NCBI RefSeq assembly: GCF_018449655.1
Contig: NZ_JAAVUX010000016.1
Span: forward strand, 56,393 to 120,392
Origin: Pseudomonas sp. dw_358
Lineage (GTDB): Bacteria > Pseudomonadota > Gammaproteobacteria > Pseudomonadales > Pseudomonadaceae
Direction: 5' to 3'
Length of the DNA: 64,000 bases
This document shows positions 53,938 to 62,709 of the stretch, piece after piece; within the stretch, counting starts at the first letter, position 1; the number at the start of each line of letters is the position of its first letter. Under the pieces are notes generated by a model. It had not been told where the DNA came from, made no database searches, and saw only the letters and a program-made list of their open reading frames with translations. Both the position numbers and the translations under genes were made by a program.

Positions 53938-54870
53938 ATGGACCTTCGTCAACTGCGCTATTTCATCGCCCTCCACGAACACCGCAGCTTTGTCCGCGCG
54001 GCCGATGCCATGGGCATTACTCAGCCGGCGTTCAGCCGCAGCATTCAAGGCCTGGAGCAGGAGTTTGACTGCCAGCTGGTCGACCGCGCCAGCAAGGACC
54101 TGCGCCCCACGCCCGAGGGCCAGGTGCTGCTGCAGCATGCCTGGCGGCTCATCCAGGGCGCCACCCAGCTGGTGGCTGAAGTCAGCCAGATGACCAAGCT
54201 GGATGCAGGGCAAGTACGCTTTGGTTGCGGCCCGGCGCCGGCGGCCAGGCTGGTACCAGAGGCTGTGGCGGCCTTCACCCGGGCCCATCCCGGAGTGCGC
54301 AGCTACTTTCATGTGGACAACTGGGAGCGTCTGAGCCGCAGCCTGGGTCGCAATGAAATCGAGTTCTTCGTCGCCGACATTCGTCACTTCGAAGCCGACC
54401 CCGACTTTCAGACCCAGGCCCTGAACCCCAGGCGCGGGCTGTTCTTCTGCCGCCCTGGCCATCCCCTGCTAAGCAAGGACAGCCTGTCGACCAACGACAT
54501 GTTCAACTACCCCATGGCGGCCGCGATGATTGCGCCGGGGATACGCAAGCTGCTGTCGAACCTCAGCGGTCGCAGCGATTTCACGGCCCATATCGAAAGC
54601 GAGCACTTCCCTGCATTGCAGGCCATTGTCGAGCAGAGCAACGCCCTCGGGATCGGCACCGAAGAAGCCTGTGGCCAGGCGCTCAGGGACGGCCGGATCA
54701 AACAACTGCACTGGCGTAACCTGCCGGCCCATCTGCACACCCTCAGTGCCCAGTGCGGTATTGTCACTCGCAGCGGTTTTCGCCTGTCGCCTGCCGCAAG
54801 GGCAATGATCCGGGTGCTGGGCGAGGTGGACGATGCATTGCACAAAGAACCGACGCGCGCGGCGCACTGA
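53938..54870 (+). CDS. LysR family transcriptional regulator
   Basis: Regulator of 310 residues. The helix-turn-helix is at residues 1-60 (MDLRQLRYFIALHEHRSFVR, AADAMGITQPAFSRSIQGLE), then the effector domain (VRFGCGPAPAARLVPEAVAAF onward). Its position, divergent from the efflux gene, suggests local control of that pump. The effector is unknown. GGGAAA lies near the ATG. Confidence 0.92.
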   Translation: MDLRQLRYFIALHEHRSFVRAADAMGITQPAFSRSIQGLEQEFDCQLVDRASKDLRPTPEGQVLLQHAWRLIQGATQLVAEVSQMTKLDAGQVRFGCGPAPAARLVPEAVAAFTRAHPGVRSYFHVDNWERLSRSLGRNEIEFFVADIRHFEADPDFQTQALNPRRGLFFCRPGHPLLSKDSLSTNDMFNYPMAAAMIAPGIRKLLSNLSGRSDFTAHIESEHFPALQAIVEQSNALGIGTEEACGQALRDGRIKQLHWRNLPAHLHTLSAQCGIVTRSGFRLSPAARAMIRVLGEVDDALHKEPTRAAH

Positions 54871-55025
54871 AGGTATTCGTTCAAGCCATTGAATCAACAG
54901 AGCCCCCTCCTGTTCAATGGCCCTGCGATCCGTGCTGCCCTGTCTTGACCAGCGCCAGGCAGTGGCCATATCAAACGTCCCGGCGTAAGCTCCCCGCCAC
55001 TGCCATGACGCCAGGCAACCTGCCC

Positions 55026-56162
55026 ATGAAACCCAACGCCCCGTTCCACGCTGCCGCCGAGCATCAGCACCGTTTCGAGCTGCTGGTCCAGAGCGTCATG
55101 GACCACGCCATCTACATGCTCGACCTGGACGGTCACATCGTCACTTGGAACACCGGTGCGCAACGGATCAAGGGGTACGTCAGCGACGACGTCATCGGAC
55201 GACACTTCGCGACGTTTTTCACGCCCGAGGACGTCGCCGACGGCAAACCTCAGCGCCTGCTGACCCAGGCGTATACCCAGGGCCACGGTCAGGACGAAGG
55301 CTGGCGAGTGCGCCGCGACGGCAGCCGATTCTGGGCGAAAGTCGGGCTGGACCTGATCCGCGACGAGCAGGGCCAGCCCATTGGATTCGCCAAGGTCACC
55401 CGCGACATCAGCGAGCGCCACGAAGCCGAGCGCCAGCTGGACCAGGTGCGTGCCGAACTGTTCCAGGCGCAGAAACTCGAAGCCCTCGGCCAGTTGACCG
55501 GCGGCCTGGCCCATGACTTCAACAACCTGCTCACCATCATCCTCAGCTCGGCCAGGATGGCGCGCAAAAGCCAGAACCCGACGCGGATAGACGCCTTGCT
55601 CGGGCACATCGTCGACGCTGGCGAGCGCGGCACCCACCTGACCCGGCAGCTCCTGACCTTCGCCCGGCACAAGGAAGCCGGTCACCAGCGCCTGGACATC
55701 AGCCAGATGCTGGTCACCACCCAGGCCCTCCTCGCCCAGGCGCTGCCCAAGCGCATCAGCCTGTCGGTGCTGGCCGAACCCGGCCTGCATGCGGTGGATG
55801 CCGATCCCAGCCAGCTTGAAATGGTCCTGCTCAACCTGACCCTCAATGCCCGCGACGCCATCGTCGGCGACGGCCGCATCGAGGTCACGGCGGTGAACCT
55901 GAGGCTGCGCGAAGAGGCACCGGGCCTGACAGGCGAGTTCGTGCGCATCAGCGTTGCCGACACCGGCGCGGGCATTGATGCACAGACGCGGCAGCGCATC
56001 TTCGAACCGTTCTTCACCACCAAGGCGTTCGGCCAAGGCACCGGGTTGGGGCTGAGCCAGGCCTATGGGTTCGCCCGCCACGTCAATGGCGACCTGCGGG
56101 TCGACAGTGTGGTTGGCGTCGGCACCACCATGCATTTATTGATCCCGGCAGCCAGCGCCTGA
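55026..56162 (+). CDS. PAS-domain sensor histidine kinase
   Basis: Soluble kinase of 378 residues without membrane segments. One PAS domain covers about residues 15-130 (DHAIYMLDLDGHIVTWNTGA, then KVTRDISERHEAE). A short coiled linker leads to the dimerisation domain with phosphoacceptor H163 in GGLAHDFNNLLT, and the ATPase domain has NARDAI, DTGAGI and GTGLGLSQAYG. The H-box type is the one with HDFNN seen in large soluble hybrid kinases, but no receiver is attached. The start at 55026 has weak AGG upstream; an ATG at 55005 is also possible. It opens the Kai/Rsb cluster. Confidence 0.9.
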   Translation: MKPNAPFHAAAEHQHRFELLVQSVMDHAIYMLDLDGHIVTWNTGAQRIKGYVSDDVIGRHFATFFTPEDVADGKPQRLLTQAYTQGHGQDEGWRVRRDGSRFWAKVGLDLIRDEQGQPIGFAKVTRDISERHEAERQLDQVRAELFQAQKLEALGQLTGGLAHDFNNLLTIILSSARMARKSQNPTRIDALLGHIVDAGERGTHLTRQLLTFARHKEAGHQRLDISQMLVTTQALLAQALPKRISLSVLAEPGLHAVDADPSQLEMVLLNLTLNARDAIVGDGRIEVTAVNLRLREEAPGLTGEFVRISVADTGAGIDAQTRQRIFEPFFTTKAFGQGTGLGLSQAYGFARHVNGDLRVDSVVGVGTTMHLLIPAASA

Positions 56163-56298
56163 AAACTGCCAAGCGACGTTTGTGAAAACAAGGGTAGAAT
56201 TACCTTCATTCAGATTGATCAGCCGCTCGACCCGCCTACCCTGGGGCCAGCGCTGATCCAGCACTCAGCACTCATCCTTTTCAAGAGCAGGGCCGATA

Positions 56299-57741
56299 TT
56301 GGAACAGCTAAAACGCCTGGCCACCGGGATCGTCGGGTTTGACGCCTTATTGAAAGGCGGCCTCGTAGCCGGGGCGTCATATATCGTCCAGGGCCGTCCA
56401 GGCTCCGGGAAAACCATTCTGGCCAACCAACTGGGCTTCAACCACGTGCGCGACGGAGGCCGCGTACTGGTGGCCACGCTGCTCTCCGAATCCCACGAGC
56501 GGCTGTTCCAGTACCTGTCCACCCTGTCCTTCTTCGACCCGTCGCACATCGGCAACGAAATCCAGTTCGTCAGCGCCTTCGACACCCTGGAATCCGAAGG
56601 GCTGGACGAAGTGGTCAAGCTGCTGCGCCGCGAGATCGTGCGCCAGAAAGCCACGGTGCTGATCGTCGACGGGTTGCTCAACGCCCGCTCCAAGGCCGAG
56701 TCGCAGATCGACACCAAGAAATTCATTGCCGAACTGCAGGGCCATGCTGCCTTTGCCGGTTGCACCGTGCTGTTTCTCACCAGTTCGCGGCTGGATGACG
56801 GCAGCCCCGAGCACACCATGGTCGACGGCGTCATCGAATTGGGCGAAGAGTTGTTCGGTACCCGCTCGGTGCGTCGCATTCAGCTGCGCAAGACCCGCGG
56901 CAGCGGCGCGCTGTCGGGCCTGCACGAGTGCGAGATCACCGACGACGGCCTGGTGGTCTACCCGCGGCTGGAAAGCCTGTACAGCCGCCCTTCGCATTTC
57001 GAATCCGCCGACCTGAGCCGACTGCCCAGCGGCGTTTCGGCCCTGGACGAGATGATCAGTGGCGGCCTGCCGCGCAACTCGGTGACTTTGGCCATGGGGC
57101 CTTCCGGCGTGGGCAAGACCACCCTGGGCGTGCACTTTCTCGCCGCGGGCACCCCCGAAGCGCCGGCCTTGCATTTCGGTTTTTACGAAACCCCGGACCG
57201 CCTGCGGGTCAAGGCCCGGGCCCTGGGCCTGGACTTTGCCGCCATGGAAGCCAGCGGCGCCCTGCATCTGGCCTGGCAGCCGACCACCGAAGGCCTGCTG
57301 GACGGCCTCGGCGCCCGGCTGCTGCGGCTGGTGGACCTGCACGGCATCAAGCGAGTGTCCATCGACAGCTTCGGCGGCATGACCCGCATGGCCAACAACC
57401 CGGCCCGCCTGACGCCATTCTTCAGTGCGCTGATGGGCGAACTGCGTGCCCGTGGCGTGCTGGTCTATGCCACTTGGGAGATTCGTGGCCTGTTCGGCCC
57501 GGAAATCGATGCACCGAGTCCCGACCTGTCCAGCATCGTCGATAACATCCTGGTGCTGCGCTTTGTCGAACATGAGTCTGAACTAAAGCGCCTGCTGTCC
57601 ATCCTTAAGATAAGGGACAGCAACTATGACCCTGCTCTGGTGGAGTTGATCGTCAACGACCATGGAGTCGACCTGAGGAAGGCGTTCAAAAATGCAGAGG
57701 CCGTGTTGTCTGGCAGCGCATCGACGATATCGAAGCCGTGA
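56299..57741 (+). CDS. KaiC-like double-domain ATPase
   Basis: Protein of 480 residues with two tandem RecA/KaiC domains. The first has Walker A GRPGSGKT (32-39) and Walker B VLIVDG (120-125); the second has GPSGVGKT (267-274) and VSIDS (353-357). Catalytic-type glutamates follow each first strand (SESHE at 63-67 and YET at 296-298). LSSIVDN, with S411 and S412, aligns by eye with the autophosphorylation site STITDT of cyanobacterial KaiC. The start is TTG with AGGG six bases upstream. No KaiA or KaiB gene is present. It probably acts as a phosphorylated switch in this cluster. Confidence 0.9.
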   Translation: MEQLKRLATGIVGFDALLKGGLVAGASYIVQGRPGSGKTILANQLGFNHVRDGGRVLVATLLSESHERLFQYLSTLSFFDPSHIGNEIQFVSAFDTLESEGLDEVVKLLRREIVRQKATVLIVDGLLNARSKAESQIDTKKFIAELQGHAAFAGCTVLFLTSSRLDDGSPEHTMVDGVIELGEELFGTRSVRRIQLRKTRGSGALSGLHECEITDDGLVVYPRLESLYSRPSHFESADLSRLPSGVSALDEMISGGLPRNSVTLAMGPSGVGKTTLGVHFLAAGTPEAPALHFGFYETPDRLRVKARALGLDFAAMEASGALHLAWQPTTEGLLDGLGARLLRLVDLHGIKRVSIDSFGGMTRMANNPARLTPFFSALMGELRARGVLVYATWEIRGLFGPEIDAPSPDLSSIVDNILVLRFVEHESELKRLLSILKIRDSNYDPALVELIVNDHGVDLRKAFKNAEAVLSGSASTISKP

Positions 57742-57762
57742 ATCACGCGGAGTCGATCTGAC

Positions 57763-58134
57763 ATGGCTACGATCCTGATCGTCGATGACGAGTACGTGAT
57801 TGCCGACATCCTCGGGTACGCCCTGGAGGACGAAGGTTACATGGTTGTCAAGGCCGGTAACGGCCGAAAGGGCCTGGAAATCCTCGAGCGTGATCGACCA
57901 GCTCTGGTGATCACCGATTTCATGATGCCGCTGATGGATGGCCTGGAGTTCGCCAAGTCCATTCGCGAGCGCCCGGCCTTTGCCAACACCCCCATCCTGC
58001 TGATGTCCGGTGCCCAAGGCAGCGTGGGCCGCAGCGAGCCGGAGCTGTTTTCGGCGGTGTTCGACAAGCCGTTCGACATCGACCAGGTCATCGATAAAGT
58101 CCAGATCTTGCTGGGGCCGGCAGAAAAGCCCTGA
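57763..58134 (+). CDS. Single-domain response regulator (CheY-like)
   Basis: Receiver-only protein of 123 residues. The acidic pair D8 and D9, the phosphoacceptor D52 (VITDFMMPLMDG) and the conserved Lys in VFDKPFDI are present. There is no output domain. It lies 21 bases after the KaiC-like gene, so the pair is likely made together. It may take phosphate from the PAS kinase and signal to KaiC or to the downstream kinases. Confidence 0.93.
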   Translation: MATILIVDDEYVIADILGYALEDEGYMVVKAGNGRKGLEILERDRPALVITDFMMPLMDGLEFAKSIRERPAFANTPILLMSGAQGSVGRSEPELFSAVFDKPFDIDQVIDKVQILLGPAEKP

Positions 58135-58281
58135 GACGCGGTTTTTTTTCGGACCTGACGCACCATTTCATTTCTTCGCAATCTCAAGAACGCCGCGCTG
58201 CGTGCCGGTTCGCCGAAACAGCCGCCGCTCACCCCTTTTTTGCCTTGTGTCCACCTTGGAAACCAGAGACAGGAACCCTCT

Positions 58282-59121
58282 ATGTCCACCACTGTACTTG
58301 CCGAACTGCTCAAGCAACACGAGTCCACTCTCCTCGAACAGTGGATCGCCGCGCAACGCAGCGCCGGCATCCGTTCGGATCTGATCGACGAGCGCACCGT
58401 CCAGGCCAACTCCCGCGAACTGCTGAAAAGCTTGAGCATGGCCATCGCCGAGGGCAATGATGACGTTGAAGCGCCGGCCTGGCGTCCGGTCAAAGCCCTG
58501 CTCGAACGCCTCTCCCAGGCACAGAGTCGTCAGGGTTTTACTCCGACCGAGACCGCCACGTTCGTGTTCTCCCTCAAAGAGCCGCTGTTCGTCGCCATTC
58601 AAGAGCACGCCACCGACCCTGCGAACGTGACCCTGACCGCCAGCCGCCTGCTGGACAAGCTGGGGCTGTTCAGCATGCAGTGCTTCATGACCGGCCGCGA
58701 AACGGTGATTCGCGAGCAGCAGGAAAGCATGCTCGAACTGTCCACCCCGGTGGTGCAGCTGTGGAAAGGCGTGCTGGCCATCCCGCTGATCGGCGCGCTG
58801 GACTCCAACCGCACCCAGATCGTCATGGAAGCGCTCCTGCAGAAGATCGTCGACACCGAATCGGACATTGCCATCATCGACATCACCGGCGTGCCGACGG
58901 TTGACACCATGGTCGCCCAGCACCTGCTCAAGACCATCACCGCCGCCAAGCTGATGGGCGCCAAATGCATCATCAGCGGGATTCGCCCACAGATCGCCGC
59001 CACCATCGTGCACCTGGGCGTGGAGCTGGGCGACGTGGTGACCAAGGCGTCCCTGGCCGACGCGTTCCAGCTGGCCCTCAAAGACCTCAACGTGCGCCTG
59101 GTCGCGCCCCAGATTCGTTAA
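58282..59121 (+). CDS. rsbR: RsbR-like stressosome protein (RsbRD-type N-domain plus STAS)
   Basis: Protein of 279 residues. The N-terminal half (about 1-150) is helical and resembles the RsbRD-type sensory domain; the C-terminal half is a STAS domain. The phosphorylatable threonines of B. subtilis RsbR (T171 and T205) correspond to T209 in TVDTMVAQH and T241 in GIRPQIAATIVHLG. RsbR proteins build the stressosome core with RsbS and hold RsbT. AGGA lies eight bases before the ATG. RsbS follows after ten bases. Confidence 0.92.
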   Translation: MSTTVLAELLKQHESTLLEQWIAAQRSAGIRSDLIDERTVQANSRELLKSLSMAIAEGNDDVEAPAWRPVKALLERLSQAQSRQGFTPTETATFVFSLKEPLFVAIQEHATDPANVTLTASRLLDKLGLFSMQCFMTGRETVIREQQESMLELSTPVVQLWKGVLAIPLIGALDSNRTQIVMEALLQKIVDTESDIAIIDITGVPTVDTMVAQHLLKTITAAKLMGAKCIISGIRPQIAATIVHLGVELGDVVTKASLADAFQLALKDLNVRLVAPQIR

Positions 59122-59131
59122 GGAGCCGACC

Positions 59132-59554
59132 ATGGTGGACAGAATCCCCATTCTGAAAATGGGCAAGTACCTGCTCTTGACCATTCAGGTCGACATGCAC
59201 GATCAGCTGGCTCTCGACCTGCAGGAAGACCTGACCCAGCAGATCGTGCGCCACAACGCCAAGGGCGTGCTGATCGACATTTCCTCCCTGGAGATCGTCG
59301 ACTCGTTCATTGGCCGAATGCTGTCGCACATCGCCAACGTGTCACGCATTCTCGACGCTCGGGTGATCGTGGTCGGCATGCAACCGGCCGTCGCCATTAC
59401 CCTCGTCGAGCTGGGCCTGTCACTGGAAGGGATTGCCACGGCGCTGAACGTGGAAAAAGGCATGCGCTGGCTTGAAAACAACGTAACCGAAGACCTGGTC
59501 CAGGAGTTCGAGAGTGACGAAGACAGAGACGCTGCCGCTCAGGCGGGAGACTGA
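59132..59554 (+). CDS. rsbS: RsbS-like STAS protein
   Basis: Single STAS domain of 140 residues. The switch serine is S58 in LEIVDSFIGRML, matching S59 of B. subtilis RsbS, the target of RsbT kinase. It would form the minimal core of a stressosome with RsbR. Its 3' end overlaps the RsbT gene by 41 bases, so translation is likely coupled and the ratio of the two fixed. The C-terminal tail is longer than in the Bacillus protein. Confidence 0.92.
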   Translation: MVDRIPILKMGKYLLLTIQVDMHDQLALDLQEDLTQQIVRHNAKGVLIDISSLEIVDSFIGRMLSHIANVSRILDARVIVVGMQPAVAITLVELGLSLEGIATALNVEKGMRWLENNVTEDLVQEFESDEDRDAAAQAGD

Positions 59555-59912
59555 CATCGTCGTCATTCGCCAGCGCGTGCGCAAAGCGGCCGAGGAAGTT
59601 CGGCTGGGTCTGGTGTCGCAAACCAAGATCATTACGGCGGCCAGCGAAATCGCCCGTAATGGGTTGATCTACGGCGGCGGTGGCGAATGTGTGATCGAGA
59701 TTACCCAGCGCGAGGGGCGTTCGGCGATACGTCTGATCATTGCCGATCAGGGGCCGGGCATCGAGAACCTGGACCGGGCCATGACCGATGGCTGGACGTC
59801 GGGTGGTGGCCTGGGCCTGGGCCTGAGCGGCGCCAAGCGGCTGGTGGATCACTTTGCGATAGACACGGTGCCGGGTTCCGGTACCACAATCGAGTTGTGG
59901 AAATGGCGATGA
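59514..59912 (+). CDS. rsbT: RsbT-like serine kinase (GHKL switch protein)
   Basis: ATPase of 132 residues of the RsbT/RsbW type. The N-box is ASEIARNGLIYGGGG, and the G-boxes are DQGPGI and GGGLGLGLSGAKRLVD. It would phosphorylate RsbR/RsbS and be released from the stressosome under stress. The start is GTG with AGGAG seven bases upstream, inside the end of rsbS. In Bacillus free RsbT activates RsbU; no RsbU-like gene with that N-domain is here, so its target is likely another protein of this cluster. Confidence 0.93.
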   Translation: MTKTETLPLRRETDIVVIRQRVRKAAEEVRLGLVSQTKIITAASEIARNGLIYGGGGECVIEITQREGRSAIRLIIADQGPGIENLDRAMTDGWTSGGGLGLGLSGAKRLVDHFAIDTVPGSGTTIELWKWR

Positions 59913-59931
59913 CCTCGCTAGGGAAGTGTCG

Positions 59932-60927
59932 GTGAACACGCAAGTATGCGATCTGACGATCACGATCAGCGACAGCGCCCACGTGGACGCTGCCAGGCGC
60001 CAGATTGTCCGGCTGGCCACGGAAATGACCGACGACCAGACCCTGCTCGGGGAATTGACCGTGGTGGTCCAGGAAGCTGCGCGCAACCTGCTCAACCATG
60101 CCGGTGGCGGTGATTTGCTGTACAGCCAGGACGAGTCCTCCTTGCGCCTGCTGGCCGTGGACAGCGGCGCTGGCATGAACAACGTCGCCCAATGCCTGAG
60201 CGACAGTTACTCCACCACTGGCACCATGGGCGCAGGTCTTGGGGCGATCCAGCGCATGTCCGACGGTTTCGACCTGTTTTCCCAGCCGGGCCAGGGCACC
60301 GTGCTGCTGTCGCGCTTCAACGTGCCGCGCGGCCAGCCCGCTGCCCGCGAGGACCTGCTGGTGGGCGCTGTGTGCACACCCTACCCAGGGGAAGAAGTCG
60401 CTGGCGACGCCTGGGCCGTCAAGGGCGGGCGCTTCATGGTTGCTGACGGCCTGGGCCATGGCCACGCGGCCAGCGTCGCCAGCCAGAAAGCCCGCCAGGT
60501 GTTCCACGACCATGACCCGACGCTCCCCATCGAGGCCTTGATGGAGCAGTTGCACCGCGCCTTGATGCCGACCCGTGGTGGCGCCATCTCCATTGCCGAG
60601 ATTCTGCCCGAGCAGCGCGAGGTGCGGTTTTGCGGCATGGGCAATGTGGCGGGGATGATCATCAACGACAAGTCGCGCAGCATGGTCTCCAGCAACGGCA
60701 CCGTGGGTTACCGCATCGGCCGCATCCATGTGTTCAGCTACCCGTGGGATGAGCACAGCGTCGTGCTGCTGGCCTCCGACGGTATTGGTACAAAGTTGAA
60801 CCTGGCGGCCTATCCGGGACTCTATGGCCGTGACCCTGCGGTTATTGCAGGGCTTATACATCGCGATTACAAGCGGCTTAACGACGACGCCACCGTACTG
60901 GTGGTCAAGTGCAACACTTCTCACTGA
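59932..60927 (+). CDS. RsbT-like ATPase fused to an RsbX/SpoIIE-type phosphatase
   Basis: Fusion of 331 residues. Residues 1-135 form an RsbT-like GHKL domain (N-box VVQEAARNLLNHAGGG, then DSGAGM and GAGLGAIQRMSDGF). Residues 140-331 form a PP2C-type phosphatase of the RsbX/SpoIIE kind, with metal aspartates in EVAGDAW, VADGLGHGHA, LLASDGIGT and NDDATVLVVK. RsbX resets the stressosome in Bacillus by dephosphorylating RsbR and RsbS. The fused ATPase may anchor the phosphatase on the stressosome or control it. GTG at 59932 has AGGGA seven bases upstream; the GTG at 59926 is too close. Confidence 0.9.
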   Translation: MNTQVCDLTITISDSAHVDAARRQIVRLATEMTDDQTLLGELTVVVQEAARNLLNHAGGGDLLYSQDESSLRLLAVDSGAGMNNVAQCLSDSYSTTGTMGAGLGAIQRMSDGFDLFSQPGQGTVLLSRFNVPRGQPAAREDLLVGAVCTPYPGEEVAGDAWAVKGGRFMVADGLGHGHAASVASQKARQVFHDHDPTLPIEALMEQLHRALMPTRGGAISIAEILPEQREVRFCGMGNVAGMIINDKSRSMVSSNGTVGYRIGRIHVFSYPWDEHSVVLLASDGIGTKLNLAAYPGLYGRDPAVIAGLIHRDYKRLNDDATVLVVKCNTSH

Positions 60928-60951
60928 GTATTCATCGTTGAGCAAGACCTT

Positions 60952-62709
60952 GTGAGCAACTACCGGCGCATCACCACTGTGAGCATCACCCATGAGGTGG
61001 ATGTGGTTTCCTGTCGCCAGAGCGCCAAGCAGATTGCCGCCTGGCTGGGGTTGTCGACGCTGGAGCAAATCCGCCTGGCCACGTCAGTCTCGGAGCTGGC
61101 GCGCAACATTTATCAGTACGCCGGCCAAGGCTCGTTTCATTTCGACCTGCGCAAGGATAGCCAAGGCCTGGTCAACGCCATCGGCTTCGAGGCCGTGGAC
61201 CGGGGCCACGGTATCCGCGAGATCGAGCGCATCCTCGACGGCAGCTACGTCTCGCCCACGGGCATGGGCGTAGGCCTGCGCGGGGCGCAGAAGCTGATGG
61301 ACGAGTTCGACATCCAGACCGGCACCGAAGGCACGCGCATCCGCGCCCTCAAGGTGGTCTTCCCGCCACAGCCCTTCCCCAGCGAAAAACGCATTCAGGA
61401 AATTCGCCGGCAGCTGCAGCATGAAGGCGCGTCCGACCCCTACGTTGAACTGCAGGTGCGCGGCTCCGAGCTGTTGCTGACCAGTTCCGAACTGCACAAC
61501 AAGCAACAGGAGCTGGAAGCCACCAATCAGGAGCTGGAGAACACCAACAAGGGTGTGGTGGCGCTGTATTCGGAACTGGAGAAGGCCTCCCAAGAGTTGC
61601 AGGAAGCCAGCGACTCGAAGAGCCGCTTCTTCTCCAACATGACTCACGAATTTCGAACCCCCATCAACATTATCGAGAACATCTCCAAGCTGCTGCTCAA
61701 GGGCGCCGATGGCGAGCTCAACCCGGAGCAGTACAAGCAGGTGCGCTTTATCAGCTCGGCGGCCGGCGAGCTCTCGGACCTGGTCAACGAATTACTGGAC
61801 CTGGCCGAAGCCGAGTCCGGGCGCATGGACATCGTGCCGACGCGCTTCAGCCTGGCGGACTTCACCGAGCAGCTGCGGCAATTCACCGGGGCGCTGTCGA
61901 TGCGATACCCCAGCATTGCCTGGCAGATCGCGCCGGTGCACAGCGACGTCATGCTCGACACCGACCGCAACCGGTTGTTCCAGATCCTGCGCAACCTGAT
62001 CACCAACGCCTTCAAGTACACCCCCGAAGGCTCGGTCACCGTGCGCTGTCTGCTGCCGGACAACGAAACGGTGGAGTTTCTGGTAGAAGACAGTGGCGTG
62101 GGCATCAGTGAGGACAACCAGGCGCGCATCTTCGAAGAATTCGCGCGGGTGCGGATTCCCGGGCTGGCCCATGTACAGGGCAATGGCCTGGGCCTGCCCT
62201 TGGCGGCTCGCCTGGCGGCCTTGCTGCGCGGCGAAATCCAACTGCACAGCGAGCCGGGAGCCGGCAGCCGCTTCACCGCGAGGATCGCCCGCGAGCACCA
62301 TCAGAGTGCTGTCGACCTGCAGAACCTGGACCTGAGCGGGATCACCGTGCTGGTCATCGATGACAACGAGGCCGACCGCTATCTGGTGCACCACGTGCTG
62401 GAGCCCTTCCACGCGGTGGTCATGGAATCGCCCACCGCCGCCGCCAGCATCGACAAGATGCACGCCATTCGCCCCGACATCATTCTGCTGGACCTGGATC
62501 TGCCCGATATCTACGGCGCGGACCTGCTGGAAAGCATGGACTGGAGTCTGCATTCACGGGTTCTGATCAACACGGCCAAACCGCTGGAAAACGCCGAGCG
62601 CGACCGTCTGCTGGGCATGTGCCAAGGCATTCTGCTCAAAACTCAACCTGACTATGCCGAGGCGTTGCTGCAACATGTGCAGCGATTGGCGGGGAGCTTG
62701 TCCGCATGA
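60952..62709 (+). CDS. Hybrid histidine kinase with N-terminal RsbT-like domain
   Basis: Cytoplasmic protein of 585 residues. Residues 1-135 are an RsbT-like domain (N-box SVSELARNIYQYAGQG, G2 box GMGVGLRGAQKLMDEF), followed by a coiled coil (about 160-220). Then come the HisKA domain with H232 in SNMTHEFRTPIN, the ATPase domain (NLITNAFKY, DSGVGI, GNGLGLPLA) and a C-terminal receiver (464-585, acidic D470/D471, phosphoacceptor D514, Lys in TAKP). The GTG start lies 24 bases after the phosphatase stop and in the same frame. It may dock to the stressosome like RsbT and turn that state into a phosphorelay signal. Confidence 0.92.
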   Translation: MSNYRRITTVSITHEVDVVSCRQSAKQIAAWLGLSTLEQIRLATSVSELARNIYQYAGQGSFHFDLRKDSQGLVNAIGFEAVDRGHGIREIERILDGSYVSPTGMGVGLRGAQKLMDEFDIQTGTEGTRIRALKVVFPPQPFPSEKRIQEIRRQLQHEGASDPYVELQVRGSELLLTSSELHNKQQELEATNQELENTNKGVVALYSELEKASQELQEASDSKSRFFSNMTHEFRTPINIIENISKLLLKGADGELNPEQYKQVRFISSAAGELSDLVNELLDLAEAESGRMDIVPTRFSLADFTEQLRQFTGALSMRYPSIAWQIAPVHSDVMLDTDRNRLFQILRNLITNAFKYTPEGSVTVRCLLPDNETVEFLVEDSGVGISEDNQARIFEEFARVRIPGLAHVQGNGLGLPLAARLAALLRGEIQLHSEPGAGSRFTARIAREHHQSAVDLQNLDLSGITVLVIDDNEADRYLVHHVLEPFHAVVMESPTAAASIDKMHAIRPDIILLDLDLPDIYGADLLESMDWSLHSRVLINTAKPLENAERDRLLGMCQGILLKTQPDYAEALLQHVQRLAGSLSA

